Origin: Rhodospirillales bacterium BBD 1991-14
GTDB taxonomy: Bacteria; Pseudomonadota; Alphaproteobacteria; Kiloniellales; Kiloniellaceae
Direction of reading: 5' to 3'
NCBI GenBank assembly: GCA_001657395.1
Contig: LYSY01000001.1
Coordinates: 1,054,001-1,118,000, forward strand
Length of the DNA: 64,000 nucleotides
Notes under the pieces: model-generated
Told to the model about the DNA's origin: nothing
Seen by the model: the letters and a program-made list of their open reading frames with translations, nothing else
The model's database searches: none
Shown here: in pieces, positions 9,285 through 17,629 of the stretch
Layout of the letters: the number at the start of each line of letters is the position of its first letter
How positions within the stretch are numbered: the first letter of the stretch is position 1
Translations under genes and position numbers: made by a program

Positions 9285-9303
9285 GGCGAGGGGGTAAGCC
9301 GCG

Positions 9304-10305
9304 ATGGCAGCGGGGGCGAACGACGAACAAGCGGTCATTATCGTCAAGAAGATCAAGAAGGGCGGCGGTGGTCACCACGGCGGCGCCTGGAAGGTTGCCT
9401 ATGCCGATTTCGTGACCGCGATGATGGCCTTCTTTCTGCTGCTCTGGCTGCTGAACGCAACCACCGAGGAGCAGAAGCGCGGCATCGCCGAATACTTCAC
9501 GCCGGTCACCGCTTTCGCACCGGAAAGCGTCTCGCAGAGCGCCAGCGGATCCGACGGCGTCCTGGGCGGGCGGACCCTGACTTCGGAGGGCGCGCTTGCA
9601 AACGATACTTCGCCGGTCGGCGTCACGGTCTCGCTGCCGGGCGCCAGCCAGGACGAGGGCGAACTGCGCGAGGACCCGGTTGAGAACCCGACCGACGGCA
9701 GCAAGGCGGGAGAAGGCCAGCAGCGCGCCGCTGACCCCGCCGACGCGAGCCGGTCGGGCGATGCCACCGAGACGGACCAGCTGGCCCAGGAGCTGGAGGG
9801 CGAGCGCTTCGAGGCCGCCGAGACGGAACTGCGCCAGGCAATTGAGGCCGTTCCCGACCTTGCCGACTTCGCCAAGAACCTGGTGGTAGATCAGACGCCT
9901 GAAGGACTGCGCATCCAGATCATCGACCAGGAAGGCAGATCCATGTTCGCCTCCGGCTCGGCCGAGATGTATCCGCACACCCAGAGGCTCCTGGCACTGG
10001 TCACCAATGCCATTGACGAGCTTGAAAACCCGGTCGCCATCAAGGGGCACACGGACGCAACGCCTTTTGCCGCAGACAACGGCTACTCCAACTGGGAGCT
10101 CTCAACCGACCGCGCCAACTCCAGCCGGCGCGCCCTGATCGCGGCCGGCCTGCCCGCCAACCGGATCGCCTCCGTCGTCGGCCGCGCCGACCAGGAACCC
10201 TTCATCAAGGAAGACCCCTTCTCCCCCCGCAACCGCAGGATCTCGATCATCCTGCTGCGCCAGACGCCGCTCGGGGACGTTCCGGTCTATGAATCGGACG
10301 GCTGA
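9304..10305 (+). CDS. motB: Flagellar motor stator protein MotB
   Basis: This is the peptidoglycan-anchoring stator subunit. It has a short basic N-terminus, then one membrane helix (residues ~33-52) containing the ion-carrying aspartate D35 in the YADFVTAMMAF motif. An acidic, probably disordered linker spans residues ~75-180. An OmpA-like peptidoglycan-binding domain follows (~190-333) with GHTDATPF, LSTDRANSSRRAL and a closing NRRISI. Together with motA it forms a two-gene operon; no other flagellar genes are nearby. Confidence 0.95.
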   Translation: MAAGANDEQAVIIVKKIKKGGGGHHGGAWKVAYADFVTAMMAFFLLLWLLNATTEEQKRGIAEYFTPVTAFAPESVSQSASGSDGVLGGRTLTSEGALANDTSPVGVTVSLPGASQDEGELREDPVENPTDGSKAGEGQQRAADPADASRSGDATETDQLAQELEGERFEAAETELRQAIEAVPDLADFAKNLVVDQTPEGLRIQIIDQEGRSMFASGSAEMYPHTQRLLALVTNAIDELENPVAIKGHTDATPFAADNGYSNWELSTDRANSSRRALIAAGLPANRIASVVGRADQEPFIKEDPFSPRNRRISIILLRQTPLGDVPVYESDG

Positions 10306-10442
10306 GGCGTCTCCTGGGCCGGCGTCACCGCCCGGCACCCCTCCAGAGTCAGCCTGACTGCACGGTTTTCCAGTCTTCGCGGGAGAGGCCATTGAGGGCT
10401 GGCTTCCGCTCCGGTTTCCCTGCAATAATTCCCCAAAACAAG

Positions 10443-10470
10443 CAGATCCGGGGCAACCCGGATCATCTGC
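10443..10470. promoter_or_regulatory. Hairpin upstream of the ATP-grasp gene
   Basis: GATCCGGG (10445-10452) and CCCGGATC (10457-10464) pair around a GCAA tetraloop. Outer GCA/TGC pairing extends it after a small 3' bulge. There is no T-run, and it lies about 40 bp before the start codon inside a 204-bp gap after motB. It may be a 5'-UTR structure of the following transcript. Confidence 0.35.
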
Positions 10471-10509
10471 CGCACGAATGGGGGCAGACGGGAGCAGGGA
10501 GTTACCATT

Positions 10510-11967
10510 TTGGAAGGCACAGACAGGCCGCAGTCGGGCCCACTGACCGCCTATAGCCCGAACGGGTTTTTTTGCGAGATGCTGGGCAGCACGGAGCGTG
10601 AGGCCGGACATACACAACGGATCCGCGACCGTTTGCAGGCCCTCGACCTCGGCGAACTGCGCGGCCGGGCCCGGGACGCCGAACTGGAACTCTACAGCTT
10701 CGGGATCACCTTTACCGTCTACACCCAGAAAGACGCGATCGACCGCATCCTGCCTTTCGATGTGATTCCCAGGATCATCTCCGCCGACGACTGGGAGACC
10801 ATCAACGCCGGCGTGATCCAGCGGGTCAAGGCGCTCAACCTCTTTCTCTGGGACATCTACCACGATCAGAAGATCCTGAAGGACGGGACCATTCCGCGCG
10901 AGCTGGTTCTTGGCAATCCCAACTACTGCGCGGAAATGTGCGGGATCGACGTTCCGCTCGGGACCTACGTGCACATCAACGGAACCGACCTTGTGCGCGG
11001 CGACGACGGACGCTTCGTCGTTCTTGAGGACAATGCGCGCTGCCCCTCCGGCGTTTCCTACGTTGTCGAGAACCGGCACCTTATGCAGCGCAGCTTTCCG
11101 GATCTGATGGCCAATATCGGCATCAGGCCGGTTTCCAACTACGGGCAGAAACTGCATGACGCGCTGGTCGAGGTCGCGCCGGAAGGTGTGGCTTCGCCGC
11201 AGGTCGTTTTGCTGTCTCCGGGCACCTACAACTCGGCCTATTTCGAGCACATCTTCCTGGCGCGAGAGATGGGCGTGCCCTTGGTCGAAGGCAGCGACCT
11301 GGTCGTCGATGAAGACCGTGTGTTCATGAAAAGCATTGACGGCCTGCATCCCGTCCACGTGATCTACCGGCGCATCGGGGACGACTTCCTGGATCCGGAG
11401 GCCTTCAACCCCGACAGCATGCTCGGCGCGGCCGGGCTGATGCGGGCCTACCGCAAAGGCACCGTGACCCTGGCCAATGCGATCGGCACCGGGGTAGCGG
11501 ACGACAAGGCTGTCTACGCCTACATGCCTAGGATCATCCGCTACTACCTGGATGAGGAGGCAATCCTCTCCAACGTCGAAACCCACATCTGTCGCGAGGC
11601 GGAAGGCTTGGCTTACACCCTCGACAATCTTTCCAAGCTGGTGGTCAAGCCGGTCGGGGAAGCCGGCGGCTACGGCATTACCGTTGGCCCACTCGCCAGC
11701 AAGGAAGAGCTCGAGAAATGTCGAGCCGACGTCCTGGCCGACCCCGCGAACTACATTGCCCAGCCGATGGTGAACCTCTCGGTTTGCCCGACGGTCACGG
11801 ACGAAGGCATCCGCGCCCGCCATGTCGATCTTCGGCCTTTCGCGGTGACCGGACGCTCGACCTGGGTTCTTCCCGGCGGGCTCTCCCGCGTCGCCCTGAC
11901 GAAGGGCTCCATCATCGTGAACTCCTCCCAGGGCGGAGGGTCAAAGGATACCTGGGTTCTTGAGTAG
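10510..11967 (+). CDS. Circularly permuted ATP-grasp protein (COG2308 family)
   Basis: This 485-residue protein belongs to the circularly permuted type 2 ATP-grasp family, always found with alpha-E domain proteins and inferred to make an unknown peptide-like ligation product. Family features seen are NPNYCAEMCGIDVP, DLVRGDDGRFVVLEDNARCPSG, RRIGDDFLDPEAF and KPVGEAGGYGITVG. The start is a TTG at 10510 with GGGAG 7 nt upstream; the conserved N-terminal segment lies before the next ATG (10579), supporting TTG. Its end overlaps the alpha-E gene by 8 bp. The transglutaminase gene often found in such clusters is absent. Confidence 0.85.
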   Translation: MEGTDRPQSGPLTAYSPNGFFCEMLGSTEREAGHTQRIRDRLQALDLGELRGRARDAELELYSFGITFTVYTQKDAIDRILPFDVIPRIISADDWETINAGVIQRVKALNLFLWDIYHDQKILKDGTIPRELVLGNPNYCAEMCGIDVPLGTYVHINGTDLVRGDDGRFVVLEDNARCPSGVSYVVENRHLMQRSFPDLMANIGIRPVSNYGQKLHDALVEVAPEGVASPQVVLLSPGTYNSAYFEHIFLAREMGVPLVEGSDLVVDEDRVFMKSIDGLHPVHVIYRRIGDDFLDPEAFNPDSMLGAAGLMRAYRKGTVTLANAIGTGVADDKAVYAYMPRIIRYYLDEEAILSNVETHICREAEGLAYTLDNLSKLVVKPVGEAGGYGITVGPLASKEELEKCRADVLADPANYIAQPMVNLSVCPTVTDEGIRARHVDLRPFAVTGRSTWVLPGGLSRVALTKGSIIVNSSQGGGSKDTWVLE

Positions 11968-12937
11968 ACTTCTCAGCCGCTATGCCGAGGCCATCTACTG
12001 GATGGCGCGTTACATCGAGAGGGCCGAGAACCTGGCCCGGATCCTCGACGTGAACGAAACCTTCAGCCGCGATTCCCGCGGCTGGCAGAACTGGCAATCC
12101 ATCCTTCAGCTCTACAGCGATGAAGAGAGGTTCTTCGAGAACCACGACAGAGCCGACGCCGAAAGCGTGCTGTTCTTCTACACGCTGGATCAGAGCAACC
12201 CGACATCGATCATTTCCGGGGTGAACGCCGCGCGCGCCAACGCCCGGACCCTGCGGCCGCTGATTTCCACCGAGATGTGGATTCAGCTCAACATCTTCTA
12301 CAACACCCTGAAGAGCTACAAACCCGGCGATCTGCCGGAGCCACGCCTCGCCCGCTTCTGCAACACGGTCAAGGAAGCCTGCCAGACCCATACAGGTATC
12401 ACCGAAGGCACCTTTTACCGGGATGAAGGATGGTTCTTCTATCAGATCGGCAGGTGCCTCGAGAGGGCCGACCAGACGACCCGGCTGCTGGACGTGAAGT
12501 ACCATCTCCTGCTGCCCAACCATGAAGCCGTGGGATCCCCCTTCGATGTCAGCCAGTGGAACGCGGTCCTGCGGTCGGCGGCCGGCTACCACGCCTTCCG
12601 GCGGGTCTATCCGAGCGGGCTCAGCCAGTCGGCGGTGGCCGGCTTCCTGCTGTTCCACGCCCAGTTCCCGCGCTCCGTCAGCTCCTGCATCCGACAGGTC
12701 GACATGCGGCTCTCCGAACTGCGCTCCAACTACAGGCTTCGCCGCGGCAGCCGCGCCCTGGAGGAGCTGGACGAGCTCTGCGCGGTGCTCGACGACACGA
12801 CCATCGACGAGGTGATCACCAAGGGGCTGCATGAGTTTGTGGACTGGGTCCAGATCAAGCTGATCCGAACGCACTCCGAACTGGGCGCAGCCTTCTTCGG
12901 CTATGCAGCGGAGGAGCTGAGCGATGCGGCCCAATGA
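11960..12937 (+). CDS. Alpha-E domain-containing protein (COG2307 family)
   Basis: This all-helical protein is the standard partner of the circularly permuted ATP-grasp enzyme. It starts with a TTG inside the last codons of that gene, an 8-bp overlap that implies translational coupling. The N-terminus LLSRYAEAIYWMARYIERAEN and the internal repeat FYQIGRCLERADQTTRLLD are family hallmarks. Its biochemical role is not established; a part in an amide-ligation pathway is inferred only from gene pairing. Confidence 0.87.
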   Translation: MSRLLSRYAEAIYWMARYIERAENLARILDVNETFSRDSRGWQNWQSILQLYSDEERFFENHDRADAESVLFFYTLDQSNPTSIISGVNAARANARTLRPLISTEMWIQLNIFYNTLKSYKPGDLPEPRLARFCNTVKEACQTHTGITEGTFYRDEGWFFYQIGRCLERADQTTRLLDVKYHLLLPNHEAVGSPFDVSQWNAVLRSAAGYHAFRRVYPSGLSQSAVAGFLLFHAQFPRSVSSCIRQVDMRLSELRSNYRLRRGSRALEELDELCAVLDDTTIDEVITKGLHEFVDWVQIKLIRTHSELGAAFFGYAAEELSDAAQ

Positions 12938-13094
12938 GAAGCGGCCCTGCGAGATAAAGCCCTGCGGCTTGACGCCCTGCCGATGGCCGCATAGATGGGA
13001 CAGAGACACGCTCAGCACTCTACCGTAGTATCGTGCGTCCTATCCGGCCGAACGAGACGAGAGCGTTGATCCGAGAAACCGGTTGCCTGAGCAC

Positions 13095-13889
13095 ATGAGA
13101 CAGGACCGTCCACACAGCGTCACACGGGCCACCGAAGAGGGCGTCTTTGGGCCGCTCCAGGACTTCTTCGTTCTGGAGCCTTCCCCCTGCCCCTATCTGC
13201 CTGATCGTATGGAGCGCAAGCTCCTGACGGAAATCAGCGGCCCGCAGGCGCAGTCGGTCTACACCCAACTGAGCCACGGCGGCTTTCGACGCAGTCACCG
13301 CTTCGCCTACCGGCCGGCCTGCGCAACCTGCGATGCCTGCGTCCCCGTCCGCGTTGTCGTCGGGCAATTCCAGCCGAGCAAGTCGCTGCGACGGATCGCG
13401 CGCTTCAATGCGGACCTCTCCGTGGCCACGGTGCCCAATCGCGCCACCGGCGAACAGTTCGCCCTGTTCAACCGCTATATTCAGTCGCGACACGGCGACG
13501 GCGAGATGGCGGGCATGATCGCCGAGGAGTACGCCTCCATGGTCGAGTCGAGTGACGTCGACACCCGGCTCGCCGAGTTCCGGGACCGGGAAGGCCGACT
13601 GGTCGCTGTCTGCCTTCTCGACTGGCTCAGCGACGGCCCCTCCGCTGTCTATAGTTTCTTCGACCCGGCGGAGGCCCGTCGCTCCCTCGGGACGTTTATG
13701 GTTCTGTGGCTTATTGACGCAGCCGCTGCAGCAGGCGCCGCGCATGTCTACCTCGGATACTGGATCGAGCACAGTCGTAAGATGGCTTACAAAACCAGGT
13801 TCCAGCCCTTGGAGGGCCTCCTCGCCGGGACTTGGCAGCCGCTCATACGCCGCAGCGCGGTCGACGAGATCTCCCTGCCGGCCACCTAG
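13095..13889 (+). CDS. bpt: Aspartate/glutamate leucyltransferase (Bpt), N-end rule
   Basis: This is an aminoacyl-tRNA-protein transferase of the eukaryotic-ATE1-like bacterial Bpt family, adding leucine to proteins with N-terminal Asp or Glu and marking them for ClpAP. Seen are the cysteine cluster CATCDACVPVR at residues ~75-85, YLPDRMERKLLTEI, and the C-terminal GNAT-like YLGYWIEHSRKMAYKTRF. The ATG at 13095 gives 264 aa, close to the family norm; an in-frame TTG 12 bp upstream is possible. It is a single gene between the alpha-E gene and the TRAP binding protein. Confidence 0.92.
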   Translation: MRQDRPHSVTRATEEGVFGPLQDFFVLEPSPCPYLPDRMERKLLTEISGPQAQSVYTQLSHGGFRRSHRFAYRPACATCDACVPVRVVVGQFQPSKSLRRIARFNADLSVATVPNRATGEQFALFNRYIQSRHGDGEMAGMIAEEYASMVESSDVDTRLAEFRDREGRLVAVCLLDWLSDGPSAVYSFFDPAEARRSLGTFMVLWLIDAAAAAGAAHVYLGYWIEHSRKMAYKTRFQPLEGLLAGTWQPLIRRSAVDEISLPAT

Positions 13890-14040
13890 GCAAAGCCCGC
13901 TGCTCAGCCGCCCTCCACCGTCATCGCTCCGGTTGCGTCCCCGGGCCCCCGCGCCTATTCTCGCGGCACAAACCACAGGGTAGGTCAAATTACCCGCAGA
14001 CCATACTTGGCAGTCACTACCGACCTCGGGGAGGACCGAA

Positions 14041-15147
14041 ATGAAACGTCGTCAGTTTATGAGGCGTGCTGTAACCACTGCGGCGGCGACCGGCGCCATC
14101 GCCGCCTCCAGCTTTCCAGCCCCTGCGATTTCCCAGGGCCTGATGAAATGGCGCATGCAGACAACCTGGCCCAAGAACTTTCCCGGCCTGGGCACCGGGG
14201 CGAACAAGCTGGCAGAGTTCATTGGACAGGCTTCCGGCGGCAAGCTGACCGTCGAGGTCTACGGCGGCGGCGAGATCGTTCCTCCCTTCGAGACCATGGA
14301 CGCGGTCGCCAACGGCACCATCGAAATGGGCCATGGCGCGCCGTACTACTGGAAGGGCAAGGTCTCCGCGAGCCAGTTCATCGCTTCGATCCCCTTTGGC
14401 CTGAACGCCCAGGAGCAGAACGCCTGGCTGCAGTTCGGCGGTGGACAGGAGCTGGCCGACAAGATCTACAAGGAACTGGGCTGCAAGTTCTTCGCGTCCG
14501 GCAACACCGGCGTTCAGGCAGGCGGCTGGTTCAACAAGGAGATCAACTCGCTGGAGGACTACAAGGGTCTGAAGATGCGCATCCCCGGCCTGGGTGGCGA
14601 AGTCGTCAAGGCGGCCGGCGGCAATGTGGTCAACCTGCCCGGCGGCGAAATCCCGCCCGCCCTGCAGTCCGGCGCCATCGACGCGACCGAATGGGTCGGC
14701 CCCTACAACGACCTCGCCTTCGGCCTCTACAAGAGCGCCAAGTTCTACTACTACCCGGGCTGGCACGAGCCGGCGACCCTGCTGGACAACTTCATCGGCC
14801 TGGAGGCCTGGGAGGCGCTCTCCGACGACCTCAAGGCCGTCGTGGAGGCCGCCAACGCCTACGCGAACACCTACGTGTTGAACGAGTTCGTCGCCAAGAA
14901 CAACGGCGCCCTCAACACGCTGGTGAACGAGCATGGCGTTGACCTGAGGCGCTTCCCCGATGACGTGCTGAATGCACTGGGAACGCTGTCCGGGACCGTT
15001 ATCGGCGACCTCGCTTCCGCCGATCCTTTGAGCCGCGAGGTCATGGACTCCATCATCGCCTTCCGCAAGCAGGCCATCGCCTACGCGAAGGTGTCGGAGC
15101 AGGCCTTCTACAATGCACGCGGCCTGCCCTTCCAGTGGGCCGGCTGA
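14041..15147 (+). CDS. dctP: TRAP transporter substrate-binding protein DctP family (Tat-exported)
   Basis: This is the periplasmic solute receptor of a tripartite ATP-independent transporter. The N-terminus has twin arginines (MKRRQFMRRAV) followed by an Ala-rich hydrophobic stretch ending near APAIS, so export is probably by Tat. The mature part matches the DctP fold, with the ligand arginine region KMRIPGLGGEV and the TEWVGPYNDL motif. It most resembles the TakP (2-oxoacid) subgroup, so an alpha-keto acid or lactate-like substrate is plausible. RBS GGGGAGG precedes the ATG. The permease genes lie convergently across a terminator. Confidence 0.93.
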   Translation: MKRRQFMRRAVTTAAATGAIAASSFPAPAISQGLMKWRMQTTWPKNFPGLGTGANKLAEFIGQASGGKLTVEVYGGGEIVPPFETMDAVANGTIEMGHGAPYYWKGKVSASQFIASIPFGLNAQEQNAWLQFGGGQELADKIYKELGCKFFASGNTGVQAGGWFNKEINSLEDYKGLKMRIPGLGGEVVKAAGGNVVNLPGGEIPPALQSGAIDATEWVGPYNDLAFGLYKSAKFYYYPGWHEPATLLDNFIGLEAWEALSDDLKAVVEAANAYANTYVLNEFVAKNNGALNTLVNEHGVDLRRFPDDVLNALGTLSGTVIGDLASADPLSREVMDSIIAFRKQAIAYAKVSEQAFYNARGLPFQWAG

Positions 15148-15190
15148 ACGGGGCGCTGTAACCGGCAACGGTAAGCCGAATTTCAGGCAC

Positions 15191-15230
15191 AAAAAAAGAG
15201 GCCGGCGGGGTAACCCGCCGGCCTTTTTCT
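15191..15230. terminator. Bidirectional rho-independent terminator between dctP and dctM
   Basis: A 10-bp perfect GC-rich stem (GGCCGGCGGG 15200-15209, CCCGCCGGCC 15214-15223) has a 4-nt loop. It is flanked by AAAAAAA on the left and TTTTTCTT on the right, so it can stop transcripts from both convergent genes. Confidence 0.9.
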
Positions 15231-15263
15231 TGCGCCCCGCCACGGGGCATCGGTTGTCTTCGA

Positions 15264-16841
15264 TCAGTCGAACAGAACGCCGGGAAGCCAGGTCGCCATC
15301 GTCGGAAACGCGGCAATCAGGATAAGACCGAGGATCTGGATCATCACAAACGGCATCACGCCGCGGTAGATGTCCATCGTCGTGATGATGGCCGGCGCAA
15401 CCCCGCGCAGATAAAAGAGCGCGAAGCCGAAAGGCGGCGTCAAAAACGACGTCTGCAGGTTCACGGCGATCATCACGCCAAGCCAGATCGGATCGAGCCC
15501 CATCGTCAGCAGTATGGGTCCGACGATGGGGACGACCACGAAGACGATCTCGATGAAGTCGAGAAAGAAACCCATCACGAACATAAGGGCCATGACCACC
15601 ACCACGGCCCCGAAGACACCGCCCGGAAGCGCATTGAGAACGTCGGAGACGATCTCTTCGCCACCCAGGCCGCGGAACACCAGGCTGAACACCGAAGCCC
15701 CCAGCAGGATCACGAAGACCATGGCCGAGATCTTGACCGTGGTGCGCATCACATCGATCAGGATCCCGTTGCGATAGACCCGCGAAAGGGAAACGGCGAG
15801 GCCGAACGCAAGGGCGAGGATGCAGGCCCCCGCAACGATGGCGGCAGCGAGGTCCGTGAAGGGCACGGTCTCGCGCTGCATCCGCAGATCAAAGATCGTC
15901 GACAGGGGAACCAGCGCGACAAGACAGAAGGCCGCCAGATAGATCGCTCCGGACCGCTCCTCGAAGGCCGCCCTGCCGGCCAGCAGAAGCGCGCCGATGC
16001 AGCCCATGGCGGCCGCCTCCGTCGGCGTGGCGACGCCCAGCAGGATCGACCCCAAGACCAGGACGATCAGCGATGCCGGCGGCACCAGAACCCGGAGGAC
16101 CCGGGGGCCCATGGGCTCGGTGTCATCCGCCGACCGCTGCAGCGGCGGACAGGCATCCGGACGGCGCCAGGCCGAAAACAGGATCCAGAGCATGTAGAGC
16201 CCGACCAGCATCATGCCTGGCAGGAACGCACCGGCGAAGAGGTCGACAACAGAAACCGGGTCCGGTGCAAAGTTCCCGAGGGCAAGCTGCGCTTCGGTGT
16301 TGGCACCCTGGAGGATGTCGCCCAGCAGCACCAATACGATGGAGGGCGGAATGATCTGGCCGAGCGTGCCGGAGGCGCAGATGGTGCCGCAGGCGATCTT
16401 CGGGTCGTAGCCTGCCTTCAGCATCGAGGGCAGCGAGAGCAGCCCCATGGTGACGACGGTGGCGCCGACGATACCGGTCGAGGCCGCCAGCAGCATGCCG
16501 ACGAAAATCACCGACAACCCCAGCCCGCCGCGCAGGCGGCCGAACATCAGGCCCATGGTCTCCAGAAGCTGCTCAGCGATTCTCGACCGCTCCAGCATGA
16601 CGCCCATGAAGACGAAAAGCGGAACCGCGACCAGCAGTTCGTTGGTCATCACGCCGAAATAGCGCGATGCCAGCCCGCCCAGAAGCCGCATGTCGAAAAT
16701 GCCCAGGCCGTACCCAAGGAAGGCGAAGCCAAGGGCAACACCGGCCAGCGTGAAAGCGACCGGAAACCCGAGCAGCAGAACGCCACAGGCCGTCGCAAAC
16801 ATCACGAGGGAGAGAATCTCCCCGAGCAGTACGGGATCCAT
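15264..16841 (-). CDS. dctM: TRAP transporter large permease DctM
   Basis: This is the large membrane subunit that moves the DctP ligand with sodium. At 525 aa it is about 100 residues longer than the common ~425-aa DctM. The extra length is a hydrophobic and polar insert around residues ~270-350, as in the 2-oxoacid-type (TakM-like) proteins. More than ten membrane helices are visible, with family motifs GIVGATVVTMGLLSLPSM, GTICASGTLGQIIPPS and LTPPFGFALFYLRG. The gene follows dctQ by 3 bp and ends at the terminator shared with dctP. Confidence 0.93.
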   Translation of the reverse strand: MDPVLLGEILSLVMFATACGVLLLGFPVAFTLAGVALGFAFLGYGLGIFDMRLLGGLASRYFGVMTNELLVAVPLFVFMGVMLERSRIAEQLLETMGLMFGRLRGGLGLSVIFVGMLLAASTGIVGATVVTMGLLSLPSMLKAGYDPKIACGTICASGTLGQIIPPSIVLVLLGDILQGANTEAQLALGNFAPDPVSVVDLFAGAFLPGMMLVGLYMLWILFSAWRRPDACPPLQRSADDTEPMGPRVLRVLVPPASLIVLVLGSILLGVATPTEAAAMGCIGALLLAGRAAFEERSGAIYLAAFCLVALVPLSTIFDLRMQRETVPFTDLAAAIVAGACILALAFGLAVSLSRVYRNGILIDVMRTTVKISAMVFVILLGASVFSLVFRGLGGEEIVSDVLNALPGGVFGAVVVVMALMFVMGFFLDFIEIVFVVVPIVGPILLTMGLDPIWLGVMIAVNLQTSFLTPPFGFALFYLRGVAPAIITTMDIYRGVMPFVMIQILGLILIAAFPTMATWLPGVLFD

Positions 16842-16844
16842 GGC

Positions 16845-17390
16845 TCAGATGGGCTCCGTCTCTTCGTCTTCCGGTTTGAACTCCGGATGCCCCGTCAGAA
16901 CCAGAAGACTTCTGCCGGCCAGGGAAAGCCCCTGCAGCCCGATAAGGGCGCAGAATGCGAGAATGACGCTCTTCAGCAGGAACAGGCCCGGCAGCCCCCC
17001 GGCCTCTCTCGACTCTTCGAGCCTGGCCCAGGAGGCGGCGACATAGTCGAAACTGACCAGGAAGACGACGACGACAAGGGGAAGGAGAAGCAGCAATGCG
17101 CCGCAGAGATCGATCCAGGCCTTATAACGCACTGTGTTTGGGCGGTAGAAGATGTCGACCCGGACATGGCCGTTGTGGAGCAGTGTGTAGCCGGCCCCAA
17201 GCATGAAGACCAGCCCGTGCAGCCAGACGTAGGATTCCTGCAGCCAGACCCAGCCGATCGAATAGACATAGCGCAGGACCACCACGACAAAGGTGATGAT
17301 CACCATGAGCAGCGTCATCCAGGACACGGCCCGCCCAATGTGCTCATTCAGTGAGTCTACGAGATTGACGAAGGTGGCAAGCCCCTTCAC
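16845..17390 (-). CDS. dctQ: TRAP transporter small permease DctQ
   Basis: This is the small four-helix subunit of the TRAP permease. The 181-residue protein has helices near residues 15-40, 50-70, 90-115 and 135-155. It contains the characteristic WLQESYVWLHGLVFMLGAGYTLLH region and HVRVDIFY after helix two. It is the first gene of a leftward dctQM operon, while dctP is transcribed toward it from the other side, an uncommon split of a TRAP locus. Confidence 0.92.
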   Translation of the reverse strand: MKGLATFVNLVDSLNEHIGRAVSWMTLLMVIITFVVVVLRYVYSIGWVWLQESYVWLHGLVFMLGAGYTLLHNGHVRVDIFYRPNTVRYKAWIDLCGALLLLLPLVVVVFLVSFDYVAASWARLEESREAGGLPGLFLLKSVILAFCALIGLQGLSLAGRSLLVLTGHPEFKPEDEETEPI

Positions 17391-17629
17391 GACCCTCTTT
17401 CAGCCCCCCGTTGTCCGCCGGAAGCGCAGCCCTGATCTCTCGCGAACCGGCTCCGCAGACTCTCCGGCGCTTTTCCCATCGTTTCGCGGATCACGGCCCT
17501 TATGTGTGCGCCTATGATCCGCCTCCCAGTACAACCCTCGGGAAACCCGGGGTTTCCTACCCTGTTGGCGCAGTGCCACCCGGCTTATAGGCTGCCGGGC
17601 AGGTCAGAACAACGGGAAAATGGACGCGG

